Below are positions 25,095-34,981 of a stretch of 64,000 nt of DNA, in pieces. Every line of letters starts with the position of its first letter. Position 1 is the first letter of the stretch. A model generated the notes under the pieces. The model did no database searches, was not told the origin of the DNA, and saw nothing but the letters and a program-made list of their open reading frames with translations. A program made the position numbers and the translations under genes. Source of the DNA: Planctomycetales bacterium (GTDB lineage Bacteria; Planctomycetota; Planctomycetia; Isosphaerales; Isosphaeraceae); the NCBI GenBank assembly GCA_027452145.1, contig DAIDHB010000172.1, forward strand, positions 1-64,000, in the 5' to 3' direction.

Positions 25095-25573
25095 GACAGC
25101 AGGTCCGAGAGGATCACTTCGAGTTGACCCCGGTCGAATTGCCTGGGTGAGCCGGAGTTTCCCACGACGACCCAGGCTCGCGATCCTTCGCCGGCGAGCC
25201 GGTAGAGGATGTATTTTCGCCGGTCATCGGTGATATCGACGCGGCCCTCGTAGTGGCGCTCGTTCCCTTCATCGTCTCGATACGAGCCGCGGACATCTCG
25301 CCCCATCGGCACGACTCGGACGGCCTCGTCGCCCAGGGCGATCTTCAAGGCGGGCGCCGCGTAGGTGCCCAGCCTGGGCTCCGTTCGCGCGATCTCCATC
25401 CGCTCGATGATGAGGATCCCCTTCGGATCGGACTCGCGAATCCAGCTCAGGATCTGTTCGTAGAACTGGTCGAGCGCGGCGATCCATTCGCTGCGGTGGC
25501 GCAGGCGCTCGGGTTGGTTGACCTGCTGGGCCCTTTTCTCCAGCCACTCCTTGAAGTCCACCCCGGTGGCCAT
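25091..25573 (-). CDS. Hypothetical partner of HEPN protein
   Basis: 160 aa, unrecognised. N-terminal half helical (FKEWLEKRAQQVNQPERL, LDQFYEQILSWIRE), C-terminal half beta-rich with a GSYRDDEGNERHYEGRVDI segment and a WVVVGNSG strand. Three in-frame ATGs are available; 25573 has GGAGGGG at 6 nt, so I use it. The coupling to the HEPN gene suggests antitoxin or cofactor, not proved. Confidence 0.6.
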   Translation of the reverse strand: MATGVDFKEWLEKRAQQVNQPERLRHRSEWIAALDQFYEQILSWIRESDPKGILIIERMEIARTEPRLGTYAAPALKIALGDEAVRVVPMGRDVRGSYRDDEGNERHYEGRVDITDDRRKYILYRLAGEGSRAWVVVGNSGSPRQFDRGQLEVILSDLLS

Positions 25574-25805
25574 GAGCATCCCCTCCAACGGAACCGCGCG
25601 AGAACCCTTCCAGAGATCATAACAATTCGAACCTCCCTTTCAACGCGCGGCGCCCTGGTCGAACATGCGTCGGAGGTGCCCACGGAAGCGGGAGGCGTCG
25701 GCCACGCGGGTCGCTCGGGACAGGCCGCGGGCATTCCATTTGCGGGCATTAATGGGCCGTGCCAGGTCGGTCGGACCGCAACTCTCCGGAACGGGAGGCA
25801 TCGGC

Positions 25806-28703
25806 ATGTCGGCGCCCCGCGACGGCATCCGCGATATCTGGGGGCCGAGGAGCCCGTACATCGGCGAGGGCGAGTGGCCCGTCCGGGTCGACGAGCGCAC
25901 GACCGACGAGCCCGAGCGCTGGGTCCAGTCGTGCTGCGTGCTGTGTACCAACGGCTGCGGCCTGGACATCGGCGTCAAGGATGGGCGGATCGTCGGCGTC
26001 CGCGGGAGGGCGGACGACCGGGTCAGCCGCGGCCGCCTCGGGCCGAAGGGGCTCAACGGCTGGGAGGCCAACGCCAGTCCCGACCGCCTCAAGCGACCCC
26101 TCATCCGCGAGGGTAAGAAGCCGGGCGGGTCCTTCCGCGAGGCCTCCTGGGACGAGGCGATGGCGCTCGTCGTCGAGCGGTGCAGGGACGTCCGCGAGCG
26201 GTTTACCTCGGGCGCGATTGGGTTCTACAACTCGGGGCAACTGTTCATCGAGGACTATTACACGCTCAGCGTGATCGCCCACGCCGGGCTCGGCACCAAG
26301 CACGTCGACGGCAACACCCGGCTGTGCACGGCGACCGCGTCGTTCGCGCTCCGCGAGACGTTCGGCAACGACGGCAACCCGGCCAGCGTCACCGACTACG
26401 ACGTCGCCGACTGCATCGCGCATTTCGGCCACAACATCGCCGAGACGCAGACCGTCGCCTGGGCGCGGATCCTCGACCGCCGCCGCGGCCCGGAGCCGCC
26501 GCGGCTGATCGTCGTCGACACCCGGCGGACTCCCACGGCCCAGGAGGCCGACGTCCACCTCGCGCCTCGGGTTGGTACCAACGTCGCCATGATGAACGGG
26601 CTGCTGAACCTGGTCATCGAGGGCGGTTACGTCGACCGGGGCTTCGTCGAGGAGCACACCGTCGGGTTCGAGCGGCTGCGCGAGGTGGTCGCGCAGTACC
26701 CGCCCGATCGGGTGGAGCAGATCACCGGCATCCCGGCCGCGCAACTGCGAGAGGCCGCGCGCCTGCTCGGCGCGGCGAAGCGGCTGGTCTGCACGGTCCT
26801 CCAGGGGTTCTACCAGGCCAGCGAGGCGACCGCCGCGGCCTGCCAGGTGAACAACCTCGTGCTGGTCCGCGGGATGATCGGCCGGCCGGGGTGCGGGGTG
26901 ATCCAGTCCAACGGCCAGCCGACGGCGCAGAACACCCGCGAGACCGGCTGCGACGGCGACTTCGCCGGCTTCCGCAACTGGCAGAACCCGCGGCACGTCG
27001 CGGACCTGGCGCGGGTCTGGAACGTCGAGCCGAAGGTCATCCCGGCCTGGGCGCCGCCGACCCACGCGATGCAGATCTTCCGCCTCGCCGAGGCGGGGGC
27101 GATCAAGTTCCTCTGGATCATCGCCACGAACCCGGCCGTCTCGCTGCCGGAATTGCATCGCATCCGCCGGATCCTCGAGCAGGAGCGGATCTTCGTGGTG
27201 GCGCAGGACGCGTTCCCGACCGAGACGACCCTGCTGGCCGATGTCGTGCTGCCGGCGGCGATCTGGGGCGAGAAGACCGGAACCTTCACCAACTACGAGC
27301 GGACCGTCCACATCTCGCACCGGGCGATCGATCCGCCCGGCGAGGCGCGCCCCGACCTCGACATCTTCCTCGACTTCGCCCGCCGTATGGATTTCCGCGA
27401 CAGGGACGGCCGACCCTTGATCAAATGGTCCGACCCCGAGGGCGCCTTCGAGGCGTGGAAGGCGTGCAGCGCGGGCCAGCCGTGCGACTACAGCGGCCTG
27501 ACCTACGCCAAACTCGAGGCCCGCTCGGGCATCCAGTGGCCGTGCAACGCCCAGTATCCCGAGGGGAAGGAGCGGCTGTACGACGACCTGCGCTTCCCCA
27601 CGTCGTACGAGGAATGCGGCGGCTACGGGCACGACCTCGAGACCGGCGGCCACATCCTGCCCGACGACTATCGGGCCAACGACCCACAGGGGAAGGCCTG
27701 GCTAAAGCCGGCACACTATCGCCCCCCGCATGAGGAGCCGGACGAGGAATACCCGTTCTGGCTGACCACCGGCCGGGTCGTCTACCACTTCCACACCCGG
27801 ACCAAGACCGGCCGTTCGGCCGCGCTCCAGCAGGCGGCTCCCGACCTGTTCGTCCAGATTCACGAGTCCGACGCGGAACGGCTGGGGATCGCCGAGGGGG
27901 ACATGGTCGAGGTCGCCTCGCGCCGCGCGGCGGTCCGGGGGCCGGCGCGGATCGGCGACGTCCTGCCCGGCCACGTGTTCCTCCCGTTCCACTATGGCTA
28001 CTGGGACGAGCCGGGCACCGGCGGATATGAGCCCGACGGACGCCCCCGCGCCGCCAACGAGCTGACGCTCACCGCCTGGGACGTCGTCAGCAAGCAGCCG
28101 AGCTTCAAGTACGCCGCGGTGAAAGTCACGCGGGCCGGCGGGGACTCGCTGGTTTCGAAGGCGGCCGCCGCGGCGTCCCGGGTGATGGACCGGGCCTCCG
28201 AGCTGGCCGACGCCGTGATGGGCGGGGCGCATCCGACGGAGCGGAGCCACGTTAGCGACTACCTCGGGTATCTGGTCGACGCCAACGACGAGTTCGCCGC
28301 GGCGTGCGATTATCTGTCCAACCAGCACGGGCAGAACGCCGACATTCGCGAGGGGGCGAAGATCATCGCCAACTTCTCCCGCGAGGCGATCGAGTCGCTC
28401 GCGCCGTTCGTGGCGAGGTATGGCCGCCAGGCCGAGAAGGAGCCAAAAGCCCTGCGGCAGGTCCTGTTTCCCCGACCGAGGTCCGGGGGCTTCGGCCTGC
28501 TGCGCGACCTGCATGCGCTGCACGTCCTGGCGGCCGACGCCCAGGCGGCCACCAGGATCGTGAACAACGCGGCCCGCGAGCTGCGCGATGAGGAGCTACA
28601 CGCGCTGTGCCTCCACCTCGTCGAGCAGGGCCGGCGCCAGCAGGCGTGGGTCGACACCATGATCAAGGAGAGCGCCGCGCAGTCGGTGGTCGTCCCGTCC
28701 TGA
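25806..28703 (+). CDS. Molybdopterin oxidoreductase (nitrate reductase/formate dehydrogenase-like) with extra C-terminal domain
   Basis: 965 aa, DMSO-reductase superfamily. N-terminal Cys motif C44-x2-C47-x3-C51-x27 then Gly79 (RGRLGPKG), where the fourth Fe-S Cys normally stands. The likely Mo ligand is C174 (NTRLCTATAS), as in assimilatory nitrate reductases and formate dehydrogenases. Further marks: GHNIAETQ, VVDTRRTPTAQEAD, MIGRPGCGV, LPAAIWGEKTGTFTN and the C-terminal cofactor domain WLTTGRVVYHFHT. A 190-residue helical extension (from about residue 780) has ferritin- or four-helix-bundle-like composition. No partner subunits are adjacent. Start at 25806 has GGGAGG upstream. Confidence 0.85.
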   Translation: MSAPRDGIRDIWGPRSPYIGEGEWPVRVDERTTDEPERWVQSCCVLCTNGCGLDIGVKDGRIVGVRGRADDRVSRGRLGPKGLNGWEANASPDRLKRPLIREGKKPGGSFREASWDEAMALVVERCRDVRERFTSGAIGFYNSGQLFIEDYYTLSVIAHAGLGTKHVDGNTRLCTATASFALRETFGNDGNPASVTDYDVADCIAHFGHNIAETQTVAWARILDRRRGPEPPRLIVVDTRRTPTAQEADVHLAPRVGTNVAMMNGLLNLVIEGGYVDRGFVEEHTVGFERLREVVAQYPPDRVEQITGIPAAQLREAARLLGAAKRLVCTVLQGFYQASEATAAACQVNNLVLVRGMIGRPGCGVIQSNGQPTAQNTRETGCDGDFAGFRNWQNPRHVADLARVWNVEPKVIPAWAPPTHAMQIFRLAEAGAIKFLWIIATNPAVSLPELHRIRRILEQERIFVVAQDAFPTETTLLADVVLPAAIWGEKTGTFTNYERTVHISHRAIDPPGEARPDLDIFLDFARRMDFRDRDGRPLIKWSDPEGAFEAWKACSAGQPCDYSGLTYAKLEARSGIQWPCNAQYPEGKERLYDDLRFPTSYEECGGYGHDLETGGHILPDDYRANDPQGKAWLKPAHYRPPHEEPDEEYPFWLTTGRVVYHFHTRTKTGRSAALQQAAPDLFVQIHESDAERLGIAEGDMVEVASRRAAVRGPARIGDVLPGHVFLPFHYGYWDEPGTGGYEPDGRPRAANELTLTAWDVVSKQPSFKYAAVKVTRAGGDSLVSKAAAAASRVMDRASELADAVMGGAHPTERSHVSDYLGYLVDANDEFAAACDYLSNQHGQNADIREGAKIIANFSREAIESLAPFVARYGRQAEKEPKALRQVLFPRPRSGGFGLLRDLHALHVLAADAQAATRIVNNAARELRDEELHALCLHLVEQGRRQQAWVDTMIKESAAQSVVVPS

Positions 28704-28730
28704 CGCGACGCGGCACGACGGCGGCGCCGG

Positions 28731-29027
28731 TCATCGCGGCCCTGGCGACGACGGCCGGGGCGAACGGTTCTTGTCGAGGATCGCCAGCAGGATCAGCAGG
28801 AAGGCGACGAGCCGCACCCAGTACATGCGGTCGTGCCAGGGGCCGCGGACGCCCCCAGGGCTGTTGACCCACAGGATGGAGAGTACCAGGCGATTGAGCC
28901 CCATGGCGAAGAAGGACAGGGCGAACAGCGCGAAGAGCCGGTCGCGGGTCTGGCGCCAGAACCGCAGGAAGAATAGTCCCGCGATGACGAACCCCATCGT
29001 GAGTGCACCGGCCAGGATGAGTTTCAT
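28731..29027 (-). CDS. DUF5985-like small membrane protein (1)
   Basis: 98 aa with three hydrophobic helices (LILAGALTMGFVIAGLFFL, ALFALSFFAMGLN, WVRLVAFLLILLAI) and the motif FLRFWRQTRDRLF, characteristic of DUF5985. Third gene of a minus-strand unit beginning with a winged-helix protein. Role unknown. Confidence 0.78.
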   Translation of the reverse strand: MKLILAGALTMGFVIAGLFFLRFWRQTRDRLFALFALSFFAMGLNRLVLSILWVNSPGGVRGPWHDRMYWVRLVAFLLILLAILDKNRSPRPSSPGPR

Positions 29028-29089
29028 GGCATCGCGGTCCCGCAGGGTTCGGGGGAAAGACGGCCAGCCACGGGCCGGCCGGGGGCAGA

Positions 29090-29419
29090 CTACTCGACGT
29101 CCCAGATCAACCCGCAGAGGAGGAGCGTGACGCCGACCAGGGCGATCGAGGTCCGGATGAAGTAGAGGTCCGTCTGGGGGACGATGATCAGGTCGATGAA
29201 CACCAGGAAGTTCTCCAGGGCCAGGGCCAGGAAGAACAGCGCGCACCAGAGTAGCAGGCGAGTCCGGCTGCGGCGGTACCCGCGGAACAGGAGCGCCCCG
29301 CAGGCGATGGCCGTGATCGTGCAGAGGAGATAGACGGGCCCCGCGCCGATGGCGTTGACGCGGTCGATGATCGCCTGCCAGGCCGTGGCCGTGCCGGGGA
29401 GAGGGACGAGTCCCGCCAT
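29090..29419 (-). CDS. DUF5985-like small membrane protein (2)
   Basis: 109 aa with a membrane segment near VYLLCTITAIACGALLF, the FRGYRRSRTRLLLWCALFF motif equivalent to that of the neighbouring paralogue, and two further helices. Begins 1 nt after the upstream winged-helix stop codon, so the two are almost certainly co-translated. Confidence 0.78.
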   Translation of the reverse strand: MAGLVPLPGTATAWQAIIDRVNAIGAGPVYLLCTITAIACGALLFRGYRRSRTRLLLWCALFFLALALENFLVFIDLIIVPQTDLYFIRTSIALVGVTLLLCGLIWDVE

Positions 29420-29420
29420 G

Positions 29421-29810
29421 TCAGCTCTCCTTCCGGAAGCGGAACGCGTCGGCGAAGGCCCGGAGCGGATCCTTCGCCCGTTCGTAGACCAGCTTGATCA
29501 TCGAGACCGGTCGCTGGCGGTAGATCTGGAGCAGGCGTGCGACCATGGCTTCCAGCTCGGGGGTCCGGGGTCCGTACCGGCAGGAGAGCCCGGCGCCGTG
29601 GCCGGTGGCCTGCTGGAGGAGGCCGCGCGCGTGCATCGCCTCGATGTGCGACCGGACGGACCGGGGGTCCGCCTGCACGGCGGCGGCCAGGTCGTCGGAG
29701 TTCCATTGCTTGTCTCGCTCCTCGCCGAGCACGCGCAGGATTTCCAACTGGTCGATCGACTCGACGTGGTCGTACAGGAACCGGGCGACATCCTCGGGGA
29801 ACGGCTCCAC
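29421..29810 (-). CDS. Winged-helix regulator-like protein
   Basis: 129 aa. DVARFLYDHVESIDQLEILRVL, then NSDDLAAAVQADPRSVRSHI (recognition helix) and LQQATGHGAGLSCRYGPRTPE (wing) give a MarR/ArsR-like winged helix. First gene of a unit with two DUF5985 membrane proteins, an arrangement I believe recurs across bacteria. Probably a local regulator or a membrane-linked HTH. Confidence 0.72.
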   Translation of the reverse strand: MEPFPEDVARFLYDHVESIDQLEILRVLGEERDKQWNSDDLAAAVQADPRSVRSHIEAMHARGLLQQATGHGAGLSCRYGPRTPELEAMVARLLQIYRQRPVSMIKLVYERAKDPLRAFADAFRFRKES

Positions 29811-30269
29811 TCGCTGAACCCTCGACTACCGAAATCGACGAATGGAACCGACCGCGGAGGGCGGTGATGCTCGGCCCTCTGCGTCGTGCCGCCGGCGATC
29901 CCCGGGTTGATGGTAACCGAACGGGCTGGCGAAATCGACCGAGTGACGGCGCTACATCGCCGGCCGTCCGGCGGTGGGCCGAGGCGGCGAGGAATGGGGT
30001 TGGCACGCGGCTTGCGGGAAGGAGAGGACATTGGTCGGACGGACCCCGGGAGACCGGTCCGTCGGACCCGAGGAGACCCGGGCTCAACCCGGCATCCGGG
30101 AGGCAGGCAGCAGGGCGTGAGGCGACCGGTCCGCCGCGGATCGGGGCCAGGAACGGGGGTCCGGAGAAAGGAATCGGCGGCCGGAAGCGGCCGGAGGACG
30201 GCCCGCGGGCAGGGGCGTGAACCCCTCGCCGCGGGCGGGCCTTGGGCGCGGGAAAAGGGCGGACGTACC
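29811..30269. other. 459-bp divergent promoter region
   Basis: Between the minus-strand winged-helix gene and the plus-strand zinc-ribbon gene. Contains the sigma-54 promoter at 30000-30015 and, about 20 nt after it, an inverted repeat (GACGGACC near 30036 and GGTCCGTC near 30055). No gene seen. Confidence 0.5.
30000..30015 (+). promoter_or_regulatory. Sigma-54 (RpoN) promoter
   Basis: TTGGCACG, 4 nt, TTGC: an exact match to the -24/-12 consensus YTGGCACG-N4-TTGC. Oriented toward the zinc-ribbon gene at 30270 and the trehalose genes beyond it. Transcription would start near 30027, leaving a leader of about 240 nt that can form a hairpin. Activation would need an enhancer-binding protein; none is seen nearby. 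Confidence 0.8.
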
Positions 30270-30488
30270 ATGAAGAATACACGAGCGACCGATACGAGCA
30301 AGTGCGTGCTTTGCGGCGGTCGCCTGCGGAACGCCGTCTTCTGCCCGGTCTGCGGCCGGTCCTCCTGTTCGTGGGCTTGCTCGGCCCGGCACGTCGCCCA
30401 GCACGGGATCGCGCCGGCGGCCTACCCGGGCGACGCGGCGCACGATGAGCGGCAGGACCCGGCGGGCGAGCAGGCCCTGGCACGCTGA
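30270..30488 (+). CDS. Zinc-ribbon small protein
   Basis: 72 aa with CVLCGG and CPVCGR as two Cys knuckles (C-x2-C, C-x2-C), a further CSWAC and an H-rich tail (ARHVAQHG). Very probably binds one or two zinc ions. It is the first gene after a perfect sigma-54 promoter. Upstream in-frame sequence is arginine/glycine-rich shadow, so I start at 30270. Function unknown; general-stress or nucleic-acid-binding roles are possible. Confidence 0.7.
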   Translation: MKNTRATDTSKCVLCGGRLRNAVFCPVCGRSSCSWACSARHVAQHGIAPAAYPGDAAHDERQDPAGEQALAR

Positions 30489-30623
30489 ACCGAGCGACCC
30501 TCGACGGTCGAGGATGCCCGACCCGCGGTCTCGTCGCCGAGCCGGGCCGGGGGGGATGCAGGATACTCGTCGGGCCAGGCGAACCGGCCCGGGACGATCT
30601 TCCGGAGGCGCAGCACAGTCCCC

Positions 30624-32486
30624 ATGAACCAGGCAAGGCAGCGCGGGCCGTCGCGCCGTTGCGGCGCGGTGGGATCACCGGACGGGACGCTCCTCTTCCG
30701 GGTCTGGGCGCCCGCCGCGAGGCGGGTGCACCTGGTCCTTTACGAGGGTGACGCGCGTCGCGAGCTGGAGATGGAGTCCGAGGCCGGCGGCTACCATCGC
30801 CACGAGGAGTCCGAGGTCCCCGACGGCCGGCGGTACGCCTTCCGCCTCGACGGCGGCCCCGAGCGGCCCGACCCGTGCTCGCTGCTCCAGCCCGACGGGC
30901 CCCACGGGCCCTCGGCCGTCGTGCGGCCGGGCCGGTTCGCCTGGACCGACGGCGGCTGGCGGGGCGTCCGCCGCGAGGACCTGGTCTTCTACGAGCTGCA
31001 CGTCGGCACCTTCTCGCCCGAGGGGACCTTCGACGGCGCGATCGCCCGCCTTCGCGACCTCCGCGAGCTGGGCGTCACGGCCGTCGAGATCATGCCCGTG
31101 GCGCAGTTCCCCGGCGCGCGGAACTGGGGCTACGACGGCGTGCTCCCGTATGCCGCGCAGAACACCTACGGCGGCCCCGACGGCCTGCAACGGCTGGTGG
31201 ACGCCTGCCATGCCGAGGGGCTGGCCGTCTTCCTCGACGTCGTCTACAACCACCTCGGGCCCGAGGGGAGCTACGTCCGCGAGTTCGGCCCGTACTTCAC
31301 CGAGCGATACCGGACGCCCTGGGGCTCGGCGGTCAACTACGACGACCGGGGCTGCGACGCCGTCCGCGACTTCGTGCTGGACAACGCGCGGATGTGGCTC
31401 GAGGAATTCCACGTCGACGGCCTTCGTCTCGACGCGGTGCACGCCATCTACGACCTGGGCGCCCGGCACATCCTCCGGGCGATCGAGGAGGTCGCCGAGG
31501 ACGTCGCGGAGCGTCGGGGCTACCCGGCGACGATCGTCGCCGAGAGTGACCTCAACGACCCCCGGTTGCTCGACCCTCGCGAGCGGGGCGGCCATGCGCT
31601 CGGCGCCCAGTGGGCCGACGATTTCCACCACGCCGCCCACGCCTTCCTGACCGGCGAGCGCGAGGGATACTACGCCGACTTCGGCGATCCGGAACAACTG
31701 GCCCGGTCGCTCGAATGCCCGTTCGTCTATGCGTGGGACTACAGCCCGTTCCGCGGCCGCAAGCACGGGGCGCCGCCGGCCGGCCTGAAGGGGGACCACT
31801 TCGTCGTCTGCCTCCAGAACCACGATCAGGTCGGCAACCGGGCCCGCGGCGACCGGTTGGCCGGCCTGCTGGGCGATCCGGCGAAGCGGCGGCTGGCGGC
31901 GGGGCTGCTGCTCCTGTCGCCGTATCTGCCGCTGCTGTTCATGGGAGAGGAGTACGGCGAGGAGAACCCGTTCCCGTTCTTCTGCTCGTTCGAGGATCCT
32001 GCGCTGGTCGAGGCGGTGCGCGAGGGGCGCCGGCGGGAGTTCGAGGCGTTCACCTGGCAGGGCGAGGTCCCCGACCCGCAGGCCGAGTCGACCTTCAATT
32101 CGGCGAAGCTGAGCTGGTCGTGGCCCGAGGGGACCCCGCGGGCCGGCCTGCGCCGGCTCCACCGCGACCTCCTCGTGGCGAGGCGCGCGTGGCCGGCCCT
32201 GCGCGATTTCGAGCGCCGATCGGCGCGGCTGGTCGAGGGGGGTGGCGACGTCGGGCCGGTCCTGGAGCTGGCCCGGGGCGGCGGGGCGTTGCGGGCCGCC
32301 TTCAACCTCGGCGGCCGGCCGGCCCGGTATCCGGCGTCGGGCGGCGGCGAGGAGTCGATCCTGATCCGTTCGGAGGCCCCCGAATACGGCGGCAACCGGC
32401 GCGAGGCCGGGGCGGCCGGCGAAATGTCGCCTTTCGAGTTCGTCGTCCTGGGTCCCCCTTCCTGGAGGGCCTTCCCTGATCGATGA
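30624..32486 (+). CDS. treZ: Malto-oligosyltrehalose trehalohydrolase
   Basis: Releases trehalose from maltooligosyl trehalose made by TreY. 620 aa; an N-terminal carbohydrate-binding beta domain (LLFRVWAPAARRVHLVLY) precedes the GH13 barrel. Catalytic residues fall in DGLRLDAVHAI (nucleophile Asp), IVAESDLND (acid/base Glu) and QNHDQVGNR (transition-state Asp). Tail is somewhat variable. First of three consecutive trehalose/glycogen genes. Confidence 0.93.
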   Translation: MNQARQRGPSRRCGAVGSPDGTLLFRVWAPAARRVHLVLYEGDARRELEMESEAGGYHRHEESEVPDGRRYAFRLDGGPERPDPCSLLQPDGPHGPSAVVRPGRFAWTDGGWRGVRREDLVFYELHVGTFSPEGTFDGAIARLRDLRELGVTAVEIMPVAQFPGARNWGYDGVLPYAAQNTYGGPDGLQRLVDACHAEGLAVFLDVVYNHLGPEGSYVREFGPYFTERYRTPWGSAVNYDDRGCDAVRDFVLDNARMWLEEFHVDGLRLDAVHAIYDLGARHILRAIEEVAEDVAERRGYPATIVAESDLNDPRLLDPRERGGHALGAQWADDFHHAAHAFLTGEREGYYADFGDPEQLARSLECPFVYAWDYSPFRGRKHGAPPAGLKGDHFVVCLQNHDQVGNRARGDRLAGLLGDPAKRRLAAGLLLLSPYLPLLFMGEEYGEENPFPFFCSFEDPALVEAVREGRRREFEAFTWQGEVPDPQAESTFNSAKLSWSWPEGTPRAGLRRLHRDLLVARRAWPALRDFERRSARLVEGGGDVGPVLELARGGGALRAAFNLGGRPARYPASGGGEESILIRSEAPEYGGNRREAGAAGEMSPFEFVVLGPPSWRAFPDR

Positions 32487-32640
32487 TGGTGGGACGCCAT
32501 CGCGCGATCAAATCGAATCGAGTCGATCGATCGCCCGGGCGCGGCGTCGGCGTCGCGGCCGGAGGAGGAGTCACCGAGGAGGACGGAGCGCATGAGATTC
32601 ACCCAAGCGCAGCAGCGGGCTGCAACGCGGAGATGACACG

Positions 32641-34866
<2,226 letters not shown>

Positions 34867-34890
34867 CGCGCCGTCTTCTTCCTGGAGGGG

Positions 34891-34972
34891 CGAGCAACGA
34901 GGGGCGAGGAGCGAGGAACGACTCGCCTTTGCTCCGCTTCGCTCGCCCTTCGCCCCTCGCCCCTACGAACAG
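34891..34972. repeat. G/C-skewed palindromic repeat between glgX and treY
   Basis: Tandem GGGGCGAGG/GAGCGAGG-type units on the left are matched by an inverted CGCCCCTCG array on the right (perfect arms CGAGGGGCG at 34898-34906 and CGCCCCTCG at 34951-34959). Such elements are commonly dispersed in planctomycete intergenic DNA; it could also act as an mRNA hairpin within this operon. Confidence 0.55.
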
Positions 34973-34981
34973 AGGATTCTC

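Noticed and set aside
34891-34972. CRISPR-like array
   Set aside because: The units are short, G-rich and irregular with an inverted half; no spacers and no cas genes.
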